Assembly (NCBI RefSeq): GCF_002813635.1
Contig: NZ_CP016382.1
Coordinates: 620,001 to 684,000 of the forward strand
Direction: 5' to 3'
DNA length: 64,000 nt
DNA from: Spiribacter roseus
GTDB lineage: Bacteria > Pseudomonadota > Gammaproteobacteria > Nitrococcales > Nitrococcaceae
Program-made: the position numbers and the translations under genes
Part shown: one piece after another, positions 27,858 to 39,550 of the stretch
How positions within the stretch are numbered: the stretch's first letter is position 1
Layout of the letters: each line of letters begins with the position of its first letter
The notes under the pieces: generated by a model
What the model saw: only the letters and a program-made list of their open reading frames with translations
Database searches by the model: none
Told to the model about the DNA's origin: nothing

Positions 27858-29699
27858 ATGTCAGCACTCAACTCCGCCGTGGCAGCAGTCACGCAGCGCA
27901 TCCGGGCGCGCAGCGAGACCGATCGCGCCGCCTACCTCGAACGCCTGAAGGCGGCCGCCGAGGATGGCCCGGTCCGCACCAGCCTGTCGTGCACCAACCT
28001 GGCCCATGCATTTGCGGCGGCCCCCGATGGCGATAAGGCACGCCTCAAGGGCCTGCAGAAGGCCAACGTGGGGATCGTTTCGGCCTACAACGACATGCTC
28101 TCCGCCCACCAGCCGCTGGAGCGCTTTCCCGGGCTGCTCAAACAGGCGGTGCGTGAGGCCGGCGGAACGGCCCAGTTCGCCGGCGGTGTGCCCGCCATGT
28201 GCGATGGCGTCACCCAGGGCCAGCCCGGCATGGAGCTGTCGCTGTTCAGTCGCGATGTGATCGCCATGGCCACCGGCGTGGCGCTGTCCCACAACACCTT
28301 TGACGGCGGGCTGTGTCTGGGCGTGTGCGACAAGATAGTCCCGGGACTGCTCATCGGTGCGCTGCATTTCGGTCATCTGCCATTCATCTTCGTGCCCGCC
28401 GGTCCCATGACCTCGGGCATGCCCAATGACGAGAAGGCCCGTATCCGCGCGCTCTACGCCGAGGGCAGGGTCGGGCGCGACGCGCTGCTGGAATCCGAGG
28501 CGCAGTCCTATCATGGCCCCGGCACCTGTACGTTCTATGGTACCGCCAACTCCAATCAGATGCTCATGGAGGTGATGGGCCTGCATCTGCCGGGCGCGGC
28601 ATTCGTCAATCCCAATACCCCGCTGCGCGATGCCCTCACGATCGCGGCGGGGCATCGCATCACCCGGCTGACCGCGCACGGCGACGAGTACACACCGGTG
28701 GGCCGGGTCATCGATGAACGCGCCATCGTCAACGGCATCGTCGGCCTGCTGGCGACCGGCGGGTCGACCAATCACACCATCCATCTGGTGGCGATCGCGC
28801 GGGCGGCCGGGCTGCATGTCGACTGGAGCGATTTCGATACGCTCTCGCGGGTGGTGCCCCTGCTGACGCGCATCTACCCCAATGGTCAGGCCGACATCAA
28901 TCACTTCCATGCCGCCGGCGGTATGGGGTTTCTGGTGCGTGAACTCCTCGACGCCGGCCTGCTCCACGAGGATGTGCTGACCGTCAGTGGCGAGGGGCTC
29001 CGTGCCTATGCCCGCGAGCCGATGCTCGCGGACGGCGGCGTTGCCTGGGGCGAGGCACCCGCCCGGAGCGGTGACGCCCAGGTGGTGCGGCCGGTGGCCG
29101 ATCCCTTCGATACCGACGGCGGACTGCGGGTGCTCGACGGCAACCTCGGTCGGGCGGTCATGAAGACCTCGGCGGTGCATCCGGATCATCGTCGCATCGA
29201 GGGCCCGGCCCGGGTGTTTGACGACCAGCAGGCGGTGCTGGCGGCGTTCCGGGCCGGCGCGCTCGAAGGGGATTTCGTCTGCGTCGTCCGCGGCCAGGGT
29301 CCGCGGGCCAATGGCATGCCCGAGCTGCATAAACTGACGCCCGAACTCGGTGTCCTGCAGTCACGCGGCCAGCGGGTCGCGCTGGTCACCGACGGGCGCA
29401 TGTCGGGGGCCTCGGGCAAGGTGCCCGCCGCCATCCATCTGCATCCGGAATGGGTGCGGGGCGGGGCGATCGGCCGCATCCGCGAGGGTGACTGGATCAC
29501 TCTGGACGCCGATGCCGGCCGGCTTGACGTCGATGTGCCCGAGGCGGAGTGGGCCGCGCGGGAATCGGCACCACCGGATACCACCGTTCAGCACGGGATC
29601 GGTCGGGATATGTTCGCCGGTTTCCGGTCGATGGCCGGCAGTGCCGAGACCGGCGCCATCAGCTTTTCACCGGCCACGGACAATGAGGGTGCGTCATGA
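27858..29699 (+). CDS. edd: 6-phosphogluconate dehydratase
   Basis: 613 residues of the IlvD/Edd family. Cysteines for the Fe-S cluster lie in [19 protein letters not shown] and LCLGVCDKI; the C-terminal half has the [18 protein letters not shown] segment. It converts 6-phosphogluconate to KDPG, the first committed Entner-Doudoroff step, and needs a Fe-S cluster that the SUF system downstream could supply. AGGGAGG lies eight bases before the ATG. The stop overlaps eda (ATGA). Confidence 0.95.
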   Translation: MSALNSAVAAVTQRIRARSETDRAAYLERLKAAAEDGPVRTSLSCTNLAHAFAAAPDGDKARLKGLQKANVGIVSAYNDMLSAHQPLERFPGLLKQAVREAGGTAQFAGGVPAMCDGVTQGQPGMELSLFSRDVIAMATGVALSHNTFDGGLCLGVCDKIVPGLLIGALHFGHLPFIFVPAGPMTSGMPNDEKARIRALYAEGRVGRDALLESEAQSYHGPGTCTFYGTANSNQMLMEVMGLHLPGAAFVNPNTPLRDALTIAAGHRITRLTAHGDEYTPVGRVIDERAIVNGIVGLLATGGSTNHTIHLVAIARAAGLHVDWSDFDTLSRVVPLLTRIYPNGQADINHFHAAGGMGFLVRELLDAGLLHEDVLTVSGEGLRAYAREPMLADGGVAWGEAPARSGDAQVVRPVADPFDTDGGLRVLDGNLGRAVMKTSAVHPDHRRIEGPARVFDDQQAVLAAFRAGALEGDFVCVVRGQGPRANGMPELHKLTPELGVLQSRGQRVALVTDGRMSGASGKVPAAIHLHPEWVRGGAIGRIREGDWITLDADAGRLDVDVPEAEWAARESAPPDTTVQHGIGRDMFAGFRSMAGSAETGAISFSPATDNEGAS

Positions 29700-30415
29700 C
29701 CATGCAATCACTGATGGCCCGCTCGCCGGTCATTCCGGTGGTCCGGATCGAGACCGCGTCCCGGGCACCGGCGCTGGCGCGGGCCCTACTCGCCGGCGGC
29801 GTGTCGGTGATCGAGGTGACCCTGCGCACCGCCGCTGCGCTCGAGGCGGTCGCGGCGATCGCCCGCGATGTCCCCGACATGGCGGTGGGGGCCGGTACCG
29901 TCACCGCCCCCGATCAGGTCCAGCAGGCCCACGATGCCGGCGCGCGGTTCCTGGTCAGCCCGGGCTATGCGGACGCCGTCAATGCCGCGGCCGAGCGCGC
30001 CGCGCTGCCGCTGCTGCCGGGGGTGGCCACGGCCACGGAGTTGATGCGCGCCCAGGCGGATGGCTTTAAGCAGCTGAAGTTCTTCCCCGCGGTGCCGAGT
30101 GGGGGAATCGCCGCGCTGGAGGCGTTCGCTGGCCCGTTCCCGGCATTGCGGTTCTGTCCCACCGGGGGTGTTCACTCCGGCAACTATCTGGATTTTCTGC
30201 AGCTCGCCAATGTCCCCTGCGTAGGCGGCAGCTGGCTGACGCCGGTGGAGACCATCGAGTCGGGTGACTGGGCGCACATCGAGGCGCTGGCCGCCCATGC
30301 GGTAGCGGCCCGGCGCCGGGAAACCGCCGCCGGTCGCCCGTTGACCGCGGATGAGGGCTGGCAGTCCTGGGCCGGCGAGGAGGACCCGGGCAGCGCCGAC
30401 GAGGCGTTGCGGTGA
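29696..30415 (+). CDS. eda: KDPG/KHG aldolase
   Basis: 239 residues. The TIM barrel holds the Schiff-base Lys in FKQLKFFPA, with VIEVTLRT and FCPTGGV as expected. It cleaves KDPG to pyruvate and glyceraldehyde-3-phosphate. It is some 25 residues longer than the E. coli enzyme because of a C-terminal tail (about 205-239). Its ATG overlaps the edd stop, so the two are coupled. No terminator is visible before the SUF regulator. Confidence 0.95.
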   Translation: MTMQSLMARSPVIPVVRIETASRAPALARALLAGGVSVIEVTLRTAAALEAVAAIARDVPDMAVGAGTVTAPDQVQQAHDAGARFLVSPGYADAVNAAAERAALPLLPGVATATELMRAQADGFKQLKFFPAVPSGGIAALEAFAGPFPALRFCPTGGVHSGNYLDFLQLANVPCVGGSWLTPVETIESGDWAHIEALAAHAVAARRRETAAGRPLTADEGWQSWAGEEDPGSADEALR

Positions 30416-30434
30416 ATTTTCCAGTTTAAAATGT

Positions 30435-30462
30435 ACCAAAGCAGTCCTGTTTCGGTTATAAT
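30435..30462 (+). promoter_or_regulatory. Promoter of the SUF operon with an overlapping dyad
   Basis: TATAAT (30457-30462) is a perfect -10 box. Immediately upstream, 30435-30456 is an imperfect palindrome of half-sites ACCAAAGCAG and CTGTTTCGGT separated by two bases; 16 of 22 positions are symmetric. No good -35 box is seen. A regulator bound to the dyad would cover the -35/spacer region, so it is a likely operator for the Rrf2 protein encoded downstream. Predicted transcription starts one or two bases before the ATG. Confidence 0.6.
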
Positions 30463-30470
30463 CCTCAACC

Positions 30471-30927
30471 ATGATCAAGCTGAACCGCGAAACCGATTAC
30501 GGCGTGGGCATTCTGGCGCTGATGGCCAGTGACCCTCAGGCGCGCCACAGCGCGGCGTCCCTGGCGGAAGTGCGGGGGCTGCCCCAGCCCATCGTCAGCA
30601 AGATCCTCAAGCACCTTGCCCGCAGTGACCTGGTGGTCTCCTATCGGGGCGCCAAGGGCGGCTACGGGCTGGCCCGTTCGCCCGATGAAATCTCCGTGGC
30701 GGAGATCATCACCGTGCTGGAAGGGCCGATTGCACTGACCGACTGCATCGAGGACGGGCGTGGCGCCTGTCAGTACGGCAGCCAGTGCAACATCAGCAAC
30801 GTCTGGGGCCGGATCAACGATGTGGTCCTGCAGGCGCTGTCTGAGATTACGTTGGCGGAGACCGCAACGGAGCCGAATGGCGGCGGTCAAAACCCTATTC
30901 ATACGCTTGAATTTACCGGAGTGCGTC

Positions 30928-30944
<17 letters not shown>
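30471..30944 (+). CDS. Rrf2-family Fe-S regulator of the SUF operon
   Basis: 157 residues. The winged helix covers about 1-85, and three cysteines occur with spacing C-x7-C-x5-C in [16 protein letters not shown], the cluster-binding pattern of IscR/SufR-like regulators. It would sense Fe-S status and repress or release the following suf genes. No Shine-Dalgarno precedes the ATG and the -10 box ends eight bases before it, so the mRNA may be leaderless. Its 3' end overlaps sufB by 17 bases. Confidence 0.9.
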
Positions 30945-32385
<1,441 letters not shown>

Positions 32386-32447
32386 TCGCCGGCCGATCCC
32401 CTGTCAACGCACAGCACGTAACGAATCTGTTTCAGGAGTCGCAACCA

Positions 32448-33203
32448 ATGGCATTGCTGGAAATCCGCAATCTGCACGTCAACGTCGAGGGTACTGAGAT
32501 CCTCAAGGGCGTCGATCTGACCATCGACACCGGTAAGGTGCACGCGATCATGGGCCCCAATGGCGGGGGCAAGAGCACCCTGGCCAAGGCGCTGGTGGGC
32601 GATGAGGCCTACGAGATCACCGAAGGCGAAGTCCTCTACAACGGCAAGGACCTGCTCGAGATGGATCCCGAGGAGCGGGCCCGTGAGGGCGTGTTCCTGG
32701 GCTTTCAGTACCCGGTGGAGATTCCCGGCGTTTCCAACACCTACTTCCTCAAGGCGGCGGTCAATGCCATGCGCAAGCACCGCGGCGAGGGTGAGATCGA
32801 CGCGATGGAGTTCCTCGAGCTGGTGCGCGAGCGCGCCAAGCGCGTGAAGCTGGATGAGTCACTGCTTCAGCGCCCGGTCAACGAGGGTTTTTCGGGCGGT
32901 GAGAAAAAGCGCAACGAGATCTTCCACATGTCGGTCCTTGAGCCCAAGCTGGGGATTCTCGATGAGACCGACTCAGGCCTTGACATCGATGCGCTGCGGA
33001 TCGTCTCCGAGGGCGTCAATGCGATGCGCGATGGCGAGCGCTCGTTCATGGTGATCACCCACTATCAGCGCCTGCTCGAGCACATCGTGCCCGATGTGGT
33101 ACATGTCCTGGTGAACGGCCGCATCGTCAAGACCGGGGGCAAGGAGCTTGCCCAGGAGCTTGAGGACAAGGGCTACGAAGGCTTTGACGAAGCTGCGGCC
33201 TGA
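32448..33203 (+). CDS. sufC: SUF ATPase SufC
   Basis: 251 residues. Walker A GPNGGGKST (about 35-43), signature FSGGEKKRNEI and Walker B GILDETDSGLDIDAL are those of SufC, a cytosolic ABC ATPase that drives SufB/SufD rearrangement. CAGGAG precedes the ATG. Confidence 0.96.
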   Translation: MALLEIRNLHVNVEGTEILKGVDLTIDTGKVHAIMGPNGGGKSTLAKALVGDEAYEITEGEVLYNGKDLLEMDPEERAREGVFLGFQYPVEIPGVSNTYFLKAAVNAMRKHRGEGEIDAMEFLELVRERAKRVKLDESLLQRPVNEGFSGGEKKRNEIFHMSVLEPKLGILDETDSGLDIDALRIVSEGVNAMRDGERSFMVITHYQRLLEHIVPDVVHVLVNGRIVKTGGKELAQELEDKGYEGFDEAAA

Positions 33204-33223
33204 ATTCGCGAGGAGCATCAGTG

Positions 33224-34552
33224 ATGGAAGCAGTAGCGCAGTCCAAGAGCGTCTATCTCGAGGCATTCGAGCAGCTCACGCAGACCGGACCCGAGTGGCT
33301 CCGCCCGCTGCATGAGCGGGGCATCCACGCGTTCGAGGCCCGCGGGTTTCCGGGTCCGCGCGAGGAGGCGTGGCGCAAGACCAACCTGCGCCCGGTCACC
33401 CAGACGGATTTTCCCGTCGCCGATTCCCAGGGCGCAGCACCCAAGGAGCTGGTGGAGCGCCTCGGCGAGCTGGGCGAGAGCTATCGACTCGTGTTTGTGG
33501 ATGGCCGCCTCGCCGCGGATCTCTCCGATCTGGCCGACCTGGCGAAAGGCCTGACGGTGACTCCGTTCAGTGAGTATGCCAATCAGCCGCCGGAGCGGCT
33601 GACCGCGGCCCTCGGTCGGCGGGTGGACATCGACTGGCATCCGTTCGCGGCCCTGAACACCGCGTTCTTTGCCGATGGCGCCTATGTGCATGTGGCGCGC
33701 GGCGCGATGATTGAAAAGCCGATCACCGTCACGCATATCATCACCGCCGAGGCCGATCAGCACGCCGTTTACCCGCGGCTGGTGGTCGAGGCCGAGGATG
33801 GCGCCGAGGTGCGCGTGGTCGAGCGCTTCATCGGCGATGATGCCGCCAGCACGCTGGTCTGCCCGGTCAGCGAGCTGTCGGCGGGCGAGAATACGATTCT
33901 CGACTACAGCCGTCTGCAGGAAGACGGGGCCGGGGTGATGAACATCGGCACGGTCAATCTGGCCGCTCAGCGCAACGCGTCGCTGCGGGGTGCCTTCGTC
34001 GCCGACGGCGGACGGCTCGGCCGGGTTGATCTGATCGCCGATCTGGAAGGCGAAGGCGGCGAGATCGACTGCAACGGCATCTATCTGACCGAACAGCGGC
34101 AGTTCGTGGACTTCCACACCTGGTTCAATCACCGCAGCGAGAACTGCTTCAGCCGGCAGCGCTTCAAGGGCATCCTCCAGGATCGCTCCGAGACCGTGTT
34201 CGATGGCCTGGTGAAGGTGTTCGAGGGCGCGCAGAAAACCGACGCGGTACAGGAAAACCGCAACCTGGTGCTGGGCAAGCGCGCCCTGGCGCATTCCAAC
34301 CCGCGCCTGGAGATTTTCGCTGACGACGTGAAATGCACCCATGGCTCGACGGTCGGCGAGCTCGACGAGCAGGCGCTTTTCTACCTGCGGACCCGTGGCA
34401 TCAGTGCCGAGGGCGCCAAGGGCATGCTGACCCTGGCGTTCGCCGGCGAGATCGTCGATATGTTTCGGGTCACCGGCGTCCGTGACCACGTCCGGCGGGT
34501 GCTGATGCGCCGGCTCAACGTGGAAGACGCGGACATTGGGGAGATTCTTTGA
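33224..34552 (+). CDS. sufD: SUF Fe-S assembly protein SufD
   Basis: 442 residues from ATG 33224; a GTG at 33221 is closer to AGGAG (33211-33215) than is usual, so the ATG is preferred. The beta-helix core with FVDFHTWFNHRSENCFSRQ matches SufD. It pairs with SufB in the SufBC2D scaffold. The stop overlaps the sufS start (TTGA). Confidence 0.95.
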   Translation: MEAVAQSKSVYLEAFEQLTQTGPEWLRPLHERGIHAFEARGFPGPREEAWRKTNLRPVTQTDFPVADSQGAAPKELVERLGELGESYRLVFVDGRLAADLSDLADLAKGLTVTPFSEYANQPPERLTAALGRRVDIDWHPFAALNTAFFADGAYVHVARGAMIEKPITVTHIITAEADQHAVYPRLVVEAEDGAEVRVVERFIGDDAASTLVCPVSELSAGENTILDYSRLQEDGAGVMNIGTVNLAAQRNASLRGAFVADGGRLGRVDLIADLEGEGGEIDCNGIYLTEQRQFVDFHTWFNHRSENCFSRQRFKGILQDRSETVFDGLVKVFEGAQKTDAVQENRNLVLGKRALAHSNPRLEIFADDVKCTHGSTVGELDEQALFYLRTRGISAEGAKGMLTLAFAGEIVDMFRVTGVRDHVRRVLMRRLNVEDADIGEIL

Positions 34553-35799
34553 GCGCATATCCCATGCATGAAGCCCGGCCCGGCGCCGATCTGGCGCCGT
34601 ATCGGGCGGACTTCCCGGTGCTGCAGCGGCCCATGAACGACCGCCGGCTGGCCTTCCTGGACAGTGCGGCGAGCGCGCAGAAGCCGCAGTGCGTGATCGA
34701 TGCCGAACGGGACTGCTACGAGCGCTACTACGCGAATATCCATCGCGGTGTGTATCAGCTCTCGCAGCAGTCGACCCAGGCGTTCGAGAACGTCCGCGGG
34801 ATCGTCCAGCGCTTCATCAACGCGCCGGACGAGCGCGAGGTGGTGTTCGTCCGGGGTGCGACCGAGGCGATCAATCTGGTCGCCCAGTCGTTCGTGCGCC
34901 CGATGCTCCAGCCCGGCGATGAGGTGCTGATCACCGGCATGGAACACCATGCCAACATCGTGCCCTGGCAGCTTGTCACCGAGGCCACCGGCGCCCACCT
35001 GGTGGTGGCGCCGGTGCTCGATGACGGCTCGCTGGACATGGACGGGCTGCGCGCGCGGATCAGCGAGCGCACCCGCTTCATCAGCGTCGTGCATGTCTCG
35101 AACACGCTGGGCACGATCAACCCGGTGGAGACCATTACCGAGCTGGCGCACGCCCGGGGCATTCCGGTGTTGATCGATGGCGCGCAGTCGGCGCCGCACA
35201 TGCCCGTGGACGTGCAGGCCATGGGGGCGGATTTCTACACGTTCTCGGCCCACAAGACCTACGGGCCCAGTGGCTCGGGCATCCTTTGGGGCCGGCTGGC
35301 CCATCTCCAGGCCATGCCGCCCTATCAGGGCGGTGGCGATATGATCCGGACGGTGCGCTTCGAGGGCTCGGAATATGCCGATCCGCCGCAGCGCTTCGAG
35401 GCGGGCACGCCGAACATTGCCGGCGTGATCGCCACCGGCGTCGGGCTTGAGTATATGGAAGCGGTGGGCCGCGAGCGCATTCTCGCCCACGAGCAGTCGC
35501 TGCTGGCGTATGCCAACGAGCGGCTGGCGGAGTGGGATGACCTGCGGGTCATTGGGACCGCGCCCGGCAAGGCGGGCGTGATCTCGTTCGTGATCGATGG
35601 GATCCATCCCCATGACATGGGGACGATCCTCGACATGGAGGGCGTCGCCGTCCGGGTGGGGCATCACTGTACCCAGCCGCTGATGGAGCGCTTTGATGTG
35701 CCGGCCACCGTGCGGGCCTCGTTCGGCCTCTATAATGACCGCGCCGATGTCGATGCGCTAGTGGATGGCCTGCTTAAGGTGAAGTCGCTGCTCGGCTGA
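34549..35799 (+). CDS. sufS: Cysteine desulfurase SufS
   Basis: 416 residues. Pyridoxal-phosphate Lys is in SAHKTYGPSGSGILWG (about 233-248) and the persulfide Cys in GHHCTQPLMERF (about residue 369). It takes sulfur from cysteine and hands it to SufU. The start is TTG 34549, overlapping the sufD stop, or ATG 34564 five codons later; the protein is complete either way. Confidence 0.95.
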   Translation: MSAYPMHEARPGADLAPYRADFPVLQRPMNDRRLAFLDSAASAQKPQCVIDAERDCYERYYANIHRGVYQLSQQSTQAFENVRGIVQRFINAPDEREVVFVRGATEAINLVAQSFVRPMLQPGDEVLITGMEHHANIVPWQLVTEATGAHLVVAPVLDDGSLDMDGLRARISERTRFISVVHVSNTLGTINPVETITELAHARGIPVLIDGAQSAPHMPVDVQAMGADFYTFSAHKTYGPSGSGILWGRLAHLQAMPPYQGGGDMIRTVRFEGSEYADPPQRFEAGTPNIAGVIATGVGLEYMEAVGRERILAHEQSLLAYANERLAEWDDLRVIGTAPGKAGVISFVIDGIHPHDMGTILDMEGVAVRVGHHCTQPLMERFDVPATVRASFGLYNDRADVDALVDGLLKVKSLLG

Positions 35800-35801
35800 C
35801 C

Positions 35802-36260
35802 ATGACCGAACTATCGGCGCTCTACCAGGCCGTGGTGCTTGACCACAACCGCGCTCCGCGCAATCGTCATGAGGTGCAGCCCCATGACGGCGAGGCCAAC
35901 GGCAACAACCCGCTCTGCGGTGACTGGGTGCATGTCGAGTTCCGCCTGGACCCGGCGGGCTGCATTGAGGACATCGGGTTCAATGGCGAGGGCTGCGCCA
36001 TCTCGACGGCCTCGGCGTCGATCATGACCGAGGTGTTGAAAGGGCGCACCCTCGATGAGGCGCGCCGGATCGGCGAGCGGTTCCAGCATCTGGTGACCGA
36101 TCGCGAGGCGCCGTTGCCGGCGGCGGATGATCCCGACCTCGAAAAACTCCTGGCACTGGCGGGCGTACGTGATTACCCCATGCGGGTGAAGTGCGCCACC
36201 CTTGCCTGGCACACCCTGCAGGCGGCGATTGAAGCGCCTGCCTCAGCGGATTCGGAGTAG
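35802..36260 (+). CDS. sufU: Sulfur carrier/scaffold SufU
   Basis: 152 residues. Three conserved cysteines in NPLCGDWV, GEGCAIST and VKCATLAW match zinc-bound SufU rather than SufE. SufU accepts sulfur from SufS. An insertion near 'TDREAPLPAADDPDL' between the second and third Cys is typical of SufU. It begins two bases after sufS. Confidence 0.93.
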   Translation: MTELSALYQAVVLDHNRAPRNRHEVQPHDGEANGNNPLCGDWVHVEFRLDPAGCIEDIGFNGEGCAISTASASIMTEVLKGRTLDEARRIGERFQHLVTDREAPLPAADDPDLEKLLALAGVRDYPMRVKCATLAWHTLQAAIEAPASADSE

Positions 36261-36263
36261 CGC

Positions 36264-36587
36264 ATGGTGGAACGGCCCCCGGTTGAGACAATGCGTGAAG
36301 GCGTGGTGAGCGCCCTGCGCAACGTCTACGACCCCGAGATCCCGGTGGACGTCTACGAGCTGGGTCTGATCTATGAGATCGAAGTGGATGCGGATGGCTT
36401 CGTCGACGTGCTGATGACGCTGACTTCGCCGGCCTGTCCGGTCGCCGGGCAGATGCCGATCATGATCAAGGCCGCGGTTGAGCAGGTCCAGGGTGTCGAG
36501 GCCGCCGAGGTGGAGCTGACCTGGGACCCGCCCTGGAGTCAGGATCGGATGTCCGAGAGCGCGCGCCTGCAACTGGGGTTCATGTAG
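36264..36587 (+). CDS. sufT: SUF accessory protein SufT (MIP18/DUF59 family)
   Basis: 107 residues. Core 'NVYDPEIPVDVYELGLIYEI' and TLTSPACPVAGQMP with the conserved Cys are diagnostic of the DUF59/MIP18 family. SufT helps mature Fe-S proteins under high demand. It ends the SUF operon and converges with the Tad operon, overlapping the cpaF stop by eight bases. Confidence 0.92.
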   Translation: MVERPPVETMREGVVSALRNVYDPEIPVDVYELGLIYEIEVDADGFVDVLMTLTSPACPVAGQMPIMIKAAVEQVQGVEAAEVELTWDPPWSQDRMSESARLQLGFM

Positions 36588-38271
36588 TCGCGGCAGCGGG
36601 CCTGAACAGACCGGGATCCACTGGCGGGTCGAGCGCCGGGCCCTGTTCGATGAATGCCGGACGCTGGCCGGTGGCGCTGAAACCGTCGTCATAGCGGTAC
36701 AGATCCGTCAACAGGATGCGCTCGCCTTCCATGCCCGCGACCTCCGTGATGGCGGTTATCCGCCGCGCCCCGTCGCCAAAGCGGGTCAGCTGGACGATGA
36801 TGTCGATGGCCGCGGCGATCTGATCCCGGATCGCCCGCGCCGGCAGATCCATCCCCGCCATTAGCGTCATTACCTCGAGTCGGGCGAGCGCATCGCGCGG
36901 TGTATTGGCATGTGCGGTGGTCAGCGAGCCGTCGTGGCCGGTGTTCATTGCCTGAAGCATGTCGAGGGCCTCGCCGCCCCGGCATTCCCCCACCAGGATG
37001 CGATCAGGCCGCATGCGCAGTGCGTTGCGGACCAGCTCACGAATGCTGATCGCCCCGCTGCCCTCAATGTTTGGCGGGCGTGATTCCAGCGCCACGACAT
37101 GATCCTGCTGTAGTCGCAGCTCCGCGGAATCCTCGATGGTCACGATCCGCTCGGACTCGTCGATCTCCTCTGACAGGGCGTTGAGGACCGTGGTCTTGCC
37201 CGTGCCCGTACCGCCGGCGATCAGGATATTGCGGCGGCGGTGGACACACAGGCGCAGGAAGGCGGCCATGGTGGCATCCAGGGCCCCGAACCCGACCAGA
37301 TCATCGATCCCGATCCGCGTGTCGCTGAAGCGCCGGATGGTGAGCGTGGCGCCATTCAGCGCCAGCGGCGGGATGATCGCATTGACCCGCGAGCCGTCAG
37401 GCAATCGCGCGTCCACCAGCGGCGAGCCCTCGTCAAGGCGCCGACCAAGGGGGGAGACGATCCGGTCGAGGACACTGTCGAGGGAGGCAGCCGAACTGAA
37501 TGCCAGGGCGGTCTTCTGCAGTCGGCCCTGACGCTCGACATAGATGCTCGCGGGCCCGTTGACCATGATCTCGCTGACCGTGGCGTCGGCCATGAGCGAC
37601 TCAATGGGGCCGAGTCCGACCGTTTCGGCCACGACGGCAGCCACTACGGTATCGCCGTCCAGGTCATCAGGGATGGACAGTTCGCCTTCCTCGATCAGCT
37701 GCCAGGCCGTGGTTCGCGCCTCGTCACGTAATCGCTGTGCGGACAGGGTCTGGAGGATATCGCGCCGGTAGAGATCGAGGCGCTGGCTGATGCGCTCCTG
37801 AAACCGGCGCACCAGCTCGGGGGCAATCCGGGGTGTGGCGGCCGTCACCGGTGGCTCTGGCGTCGCTGCAGGGGGTGGATCGGGCTCGGGGGCGGATGGA
37901 ACCGGTGTTTCGGGGGTGTCGGTGATCCCGGGCGTATCGGGCGCGTCCGCTACGCCCGCCACGTCCGCCGCGTCCGCCGGGCGCACCTGCCAGCAGGTGT
38001 CGCCCAGGCGCAGCGCATCACCAACGGCCAGCGGACCGGCCTGCCGGACCGGCTCGCCATTGAAGTCGATTTCCCGCCGTCCCGCCAGCAGACGGATGTG
38101 CACCCCATCGGTGTCGACCCGGAGCTCGGCATGCCGACGGGCGATCCCTTCACCGGCAATGCGCAGGTCACAGCGGCGCCCGCCACCAATGGTGTATCGG
38201 CGGCCGGGATCGAGGATCACCGGGGTGGGATGTTCCCGACCGCGGTGCTGGAGGAGTTCGAGTCTATTCAT
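36580..38271 (-). CDS. Tad pilus ATPase CpaF/TadA with N-terminal FHA domain
   Basis: 563 residues from [11 protein letters not shown]. Residues about 15-80 form an FHA domain ([20 protein letters not shown]), a phosphothreonine-binding fold. A long Pro-rich linker (about 88-125) leads to the CpaF-type secretion ATPase with Walker [13 protein letters not shown] and the later [12 protein letters not shown] and [11 protein letters not shown] boxes. It powers pilus assembly at the inner membrane. The FHA fusion suggests control by threonine phosphorylation; no kinase is in the window. Overlaps cpaC upstream by eight bases. Confidence 0.92.
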   Translation of the reverse strand: MNRLELLQHRGREHPTPVILDPGRRYTIGGGRRCDLRIAGEGIARRHAELRVDTDGVHIRLLAGRREIDFNGEPVRQAGPLAVGDALRLGDTCWQVRPADAADVAGVADAPDTPGITDTPETPVPSAPEPDPPPAATPEPPVTAATPRIAPELVRRFQERISQRLDLYRRDILQTLSAQRLRDEARTTAWQLIEEGELSIPDDLDGDTVVAAVVAETVGLGPIESLMADATVSEIMVNGPASIYVERQGRLQKTALAFSSAASLDSVLDRIVSPLGRRLDEGSPLVDARLPDGSRVNAIIPPLALNGATLTIRRFSDTRIGIDDLVGFGALDATMAAFLRLCVHRRRNILIAGGTGTGKTTVLNALSEEIDESERIVTIEDSAELRLQQDHVVALESRPPNIEGSGAISIRELVRNALRMRPDRILVGECRGGEALDMLQAMNTGHDGSLTTAHANTPRDALARLEVMTLMAGMDLPARAIRDQIAAAIDIIVQLTRFGDGARRITAITEVAGMEGERILLTDLYRYDDGFSATGQRPAFIEQGPALDPPVDPGLFRPAAATT

Positions 38272-39550
38272 AACGGATCTCCCGGAGGGGCAGGCGTGGG
38301 ACGGAGGTGGAGCGGCTTGGGTCGGCCCGCACGGGCGAGTCGGCCCGCGGATCGTCCTGCAGGGTGGGGGTGATGAGCACCACCAGTTCGGTCTGCTCGT
38401 TCTGGAATCGCTCCGAGCGGAACAGGCCACCGATCACCGGCAGTTTCCCCAGCCCCGGCACGCGACTGACCGCCCGCGACTGCTGCTCGTCGATCAGACC
38501 GGCGATCAACAGCGTCCGGCCGCTCGGTCCACTCATTTCGGTGATCGCGTTGCGGACCGAAAAGCCGGGTACACCGAGCACAGTGACGGACTCATCGACG
38601 TCGCTCACCTCCACCTCGATGCGGGTGCGGATATGGGCGTCATCGCCGACCACCGGCGCCACCTTGAGCAGGATCCCGTAATCCTTGAACACCACCGTGG
38701 GATCCCCGTCGCCGTTCTGGATGGGGATGGGCACTTCGCCGCCGGCCTGGAATTCGGCGGCGGTACCGCTCAGAGCCGAGAGCATGGGCTCGGCAATCAC
38801 CCGGGCCTCGCCCGCCTGGCCAAGCAGATCGATCATCGCCGTCAGGCTCAGGCCCACGCCGAGGTAACCGTTGCCCTTGCCGATATCGAGCGGCAGCGAC
38901 TGGTTGGGCAGAAAATCGCCCAGCGCGCCGCGAAAGACATCGTTGGTCTCCAGGTCGGCGGCATAGGCAAAGCTGATCGCCGGGGACTGCGTCGTCCAAT
39001 CAAGGCCGATTTCGCGCAGGGTCGAGGTGCGCAGTTCCACGAACCGCGCCTTGACCTGGACGCTGGGGGTGTCGCCCGCGGTCGCCGGATCAGTGAAGTC
39101 ACCGAGCTGCGGATACGCTTCCACCAAGCGCTCGAAACGCGCCGCGTCCCGATCGGTGGCCGGGCGTCCGGTCACGAAATAGGCGGCATCGATCCGCTCG
39201 AGTTGGATGCCGTCAATGCGCCCGGCGAGCTGCTCGAGCTGGCGGTCGCGCGGGGTGTCCGGAGCGGTTTGGACCGTGACCGGCAGATGCCGCGGCGGCG
39301 CGTCCCGGGACCAGATGCGCAGATCCGTCTGGCCGACGGCGCGGCCCATCAACAGGATGCCATCGCCGTCGCCGAGCACCTCGACTTCGGCGAGCTCGCC
39401 GTCACCAAGCGCCACGCGGACCACATCGCTCGCCTCAATGAGCCGTGAGTGCCCGACATCCACGCTGACCGCGGCGGCAGGCAGTGCGACCAATAGCCCG
39501 AGGGCCGTGGCCATGGCCCGGCACCAGTGCCTGATGCGCCCCGGTCTCAC
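38264..39550 (-). CDS. Tad pilus secretin CpaC/RcpA
   Basis: 428 residues. A signal segment (about 12-27), an N-terminal pilus-secretin domain and a C-terminal secretin core (SVQVKARFVELRTSTLREIG; LIAGLIDEQQSRAV; VPGLGKLPVIGGLF) are visible. It forms the outer-membrane pore for the Flp pilus. The GTG start overlaps the cpaB stop (GTGA); an ATG 12 codons later is the alternative. Confidence 0.9.
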   Translation of the reverse strand: MRPGRIRHWCRAMATALGLLVALPAAAVSVDVGHSRLIEASDVVRVALGDGELAEVEVLGDGDGILLMGRAVGQTDLRIWSRDAPPRHLPVTVQTAPDTPRDRQLEQLAGRIDGIQLERIDAAYFVTGRPATDRDAARFERLVEAYPQLGDFTDPATAGDTPSVQVKARFVELRTSTLREIGLDWTTQSPAISFAYAADLETNDVFRGALGDFLPNQSLPLDIGKGNGYLGVGLSLTAMIDLLGQAGEARVIAEPMLSALSGTAAEFQAGGEVPIPIQNGDGDPTVVFKDYGILLKVAPVVGDDAHIRTRIEVEVSDVDESVTVLGVPGFSVRNAITEMSGPSGRTLLIAGLIDEQQSRAVSRVPGLGKLPVIGGLFRSERFQNEQTELVVLITPTLQDDPRADSPVRADPSRSTSVPRLPLREIRYE

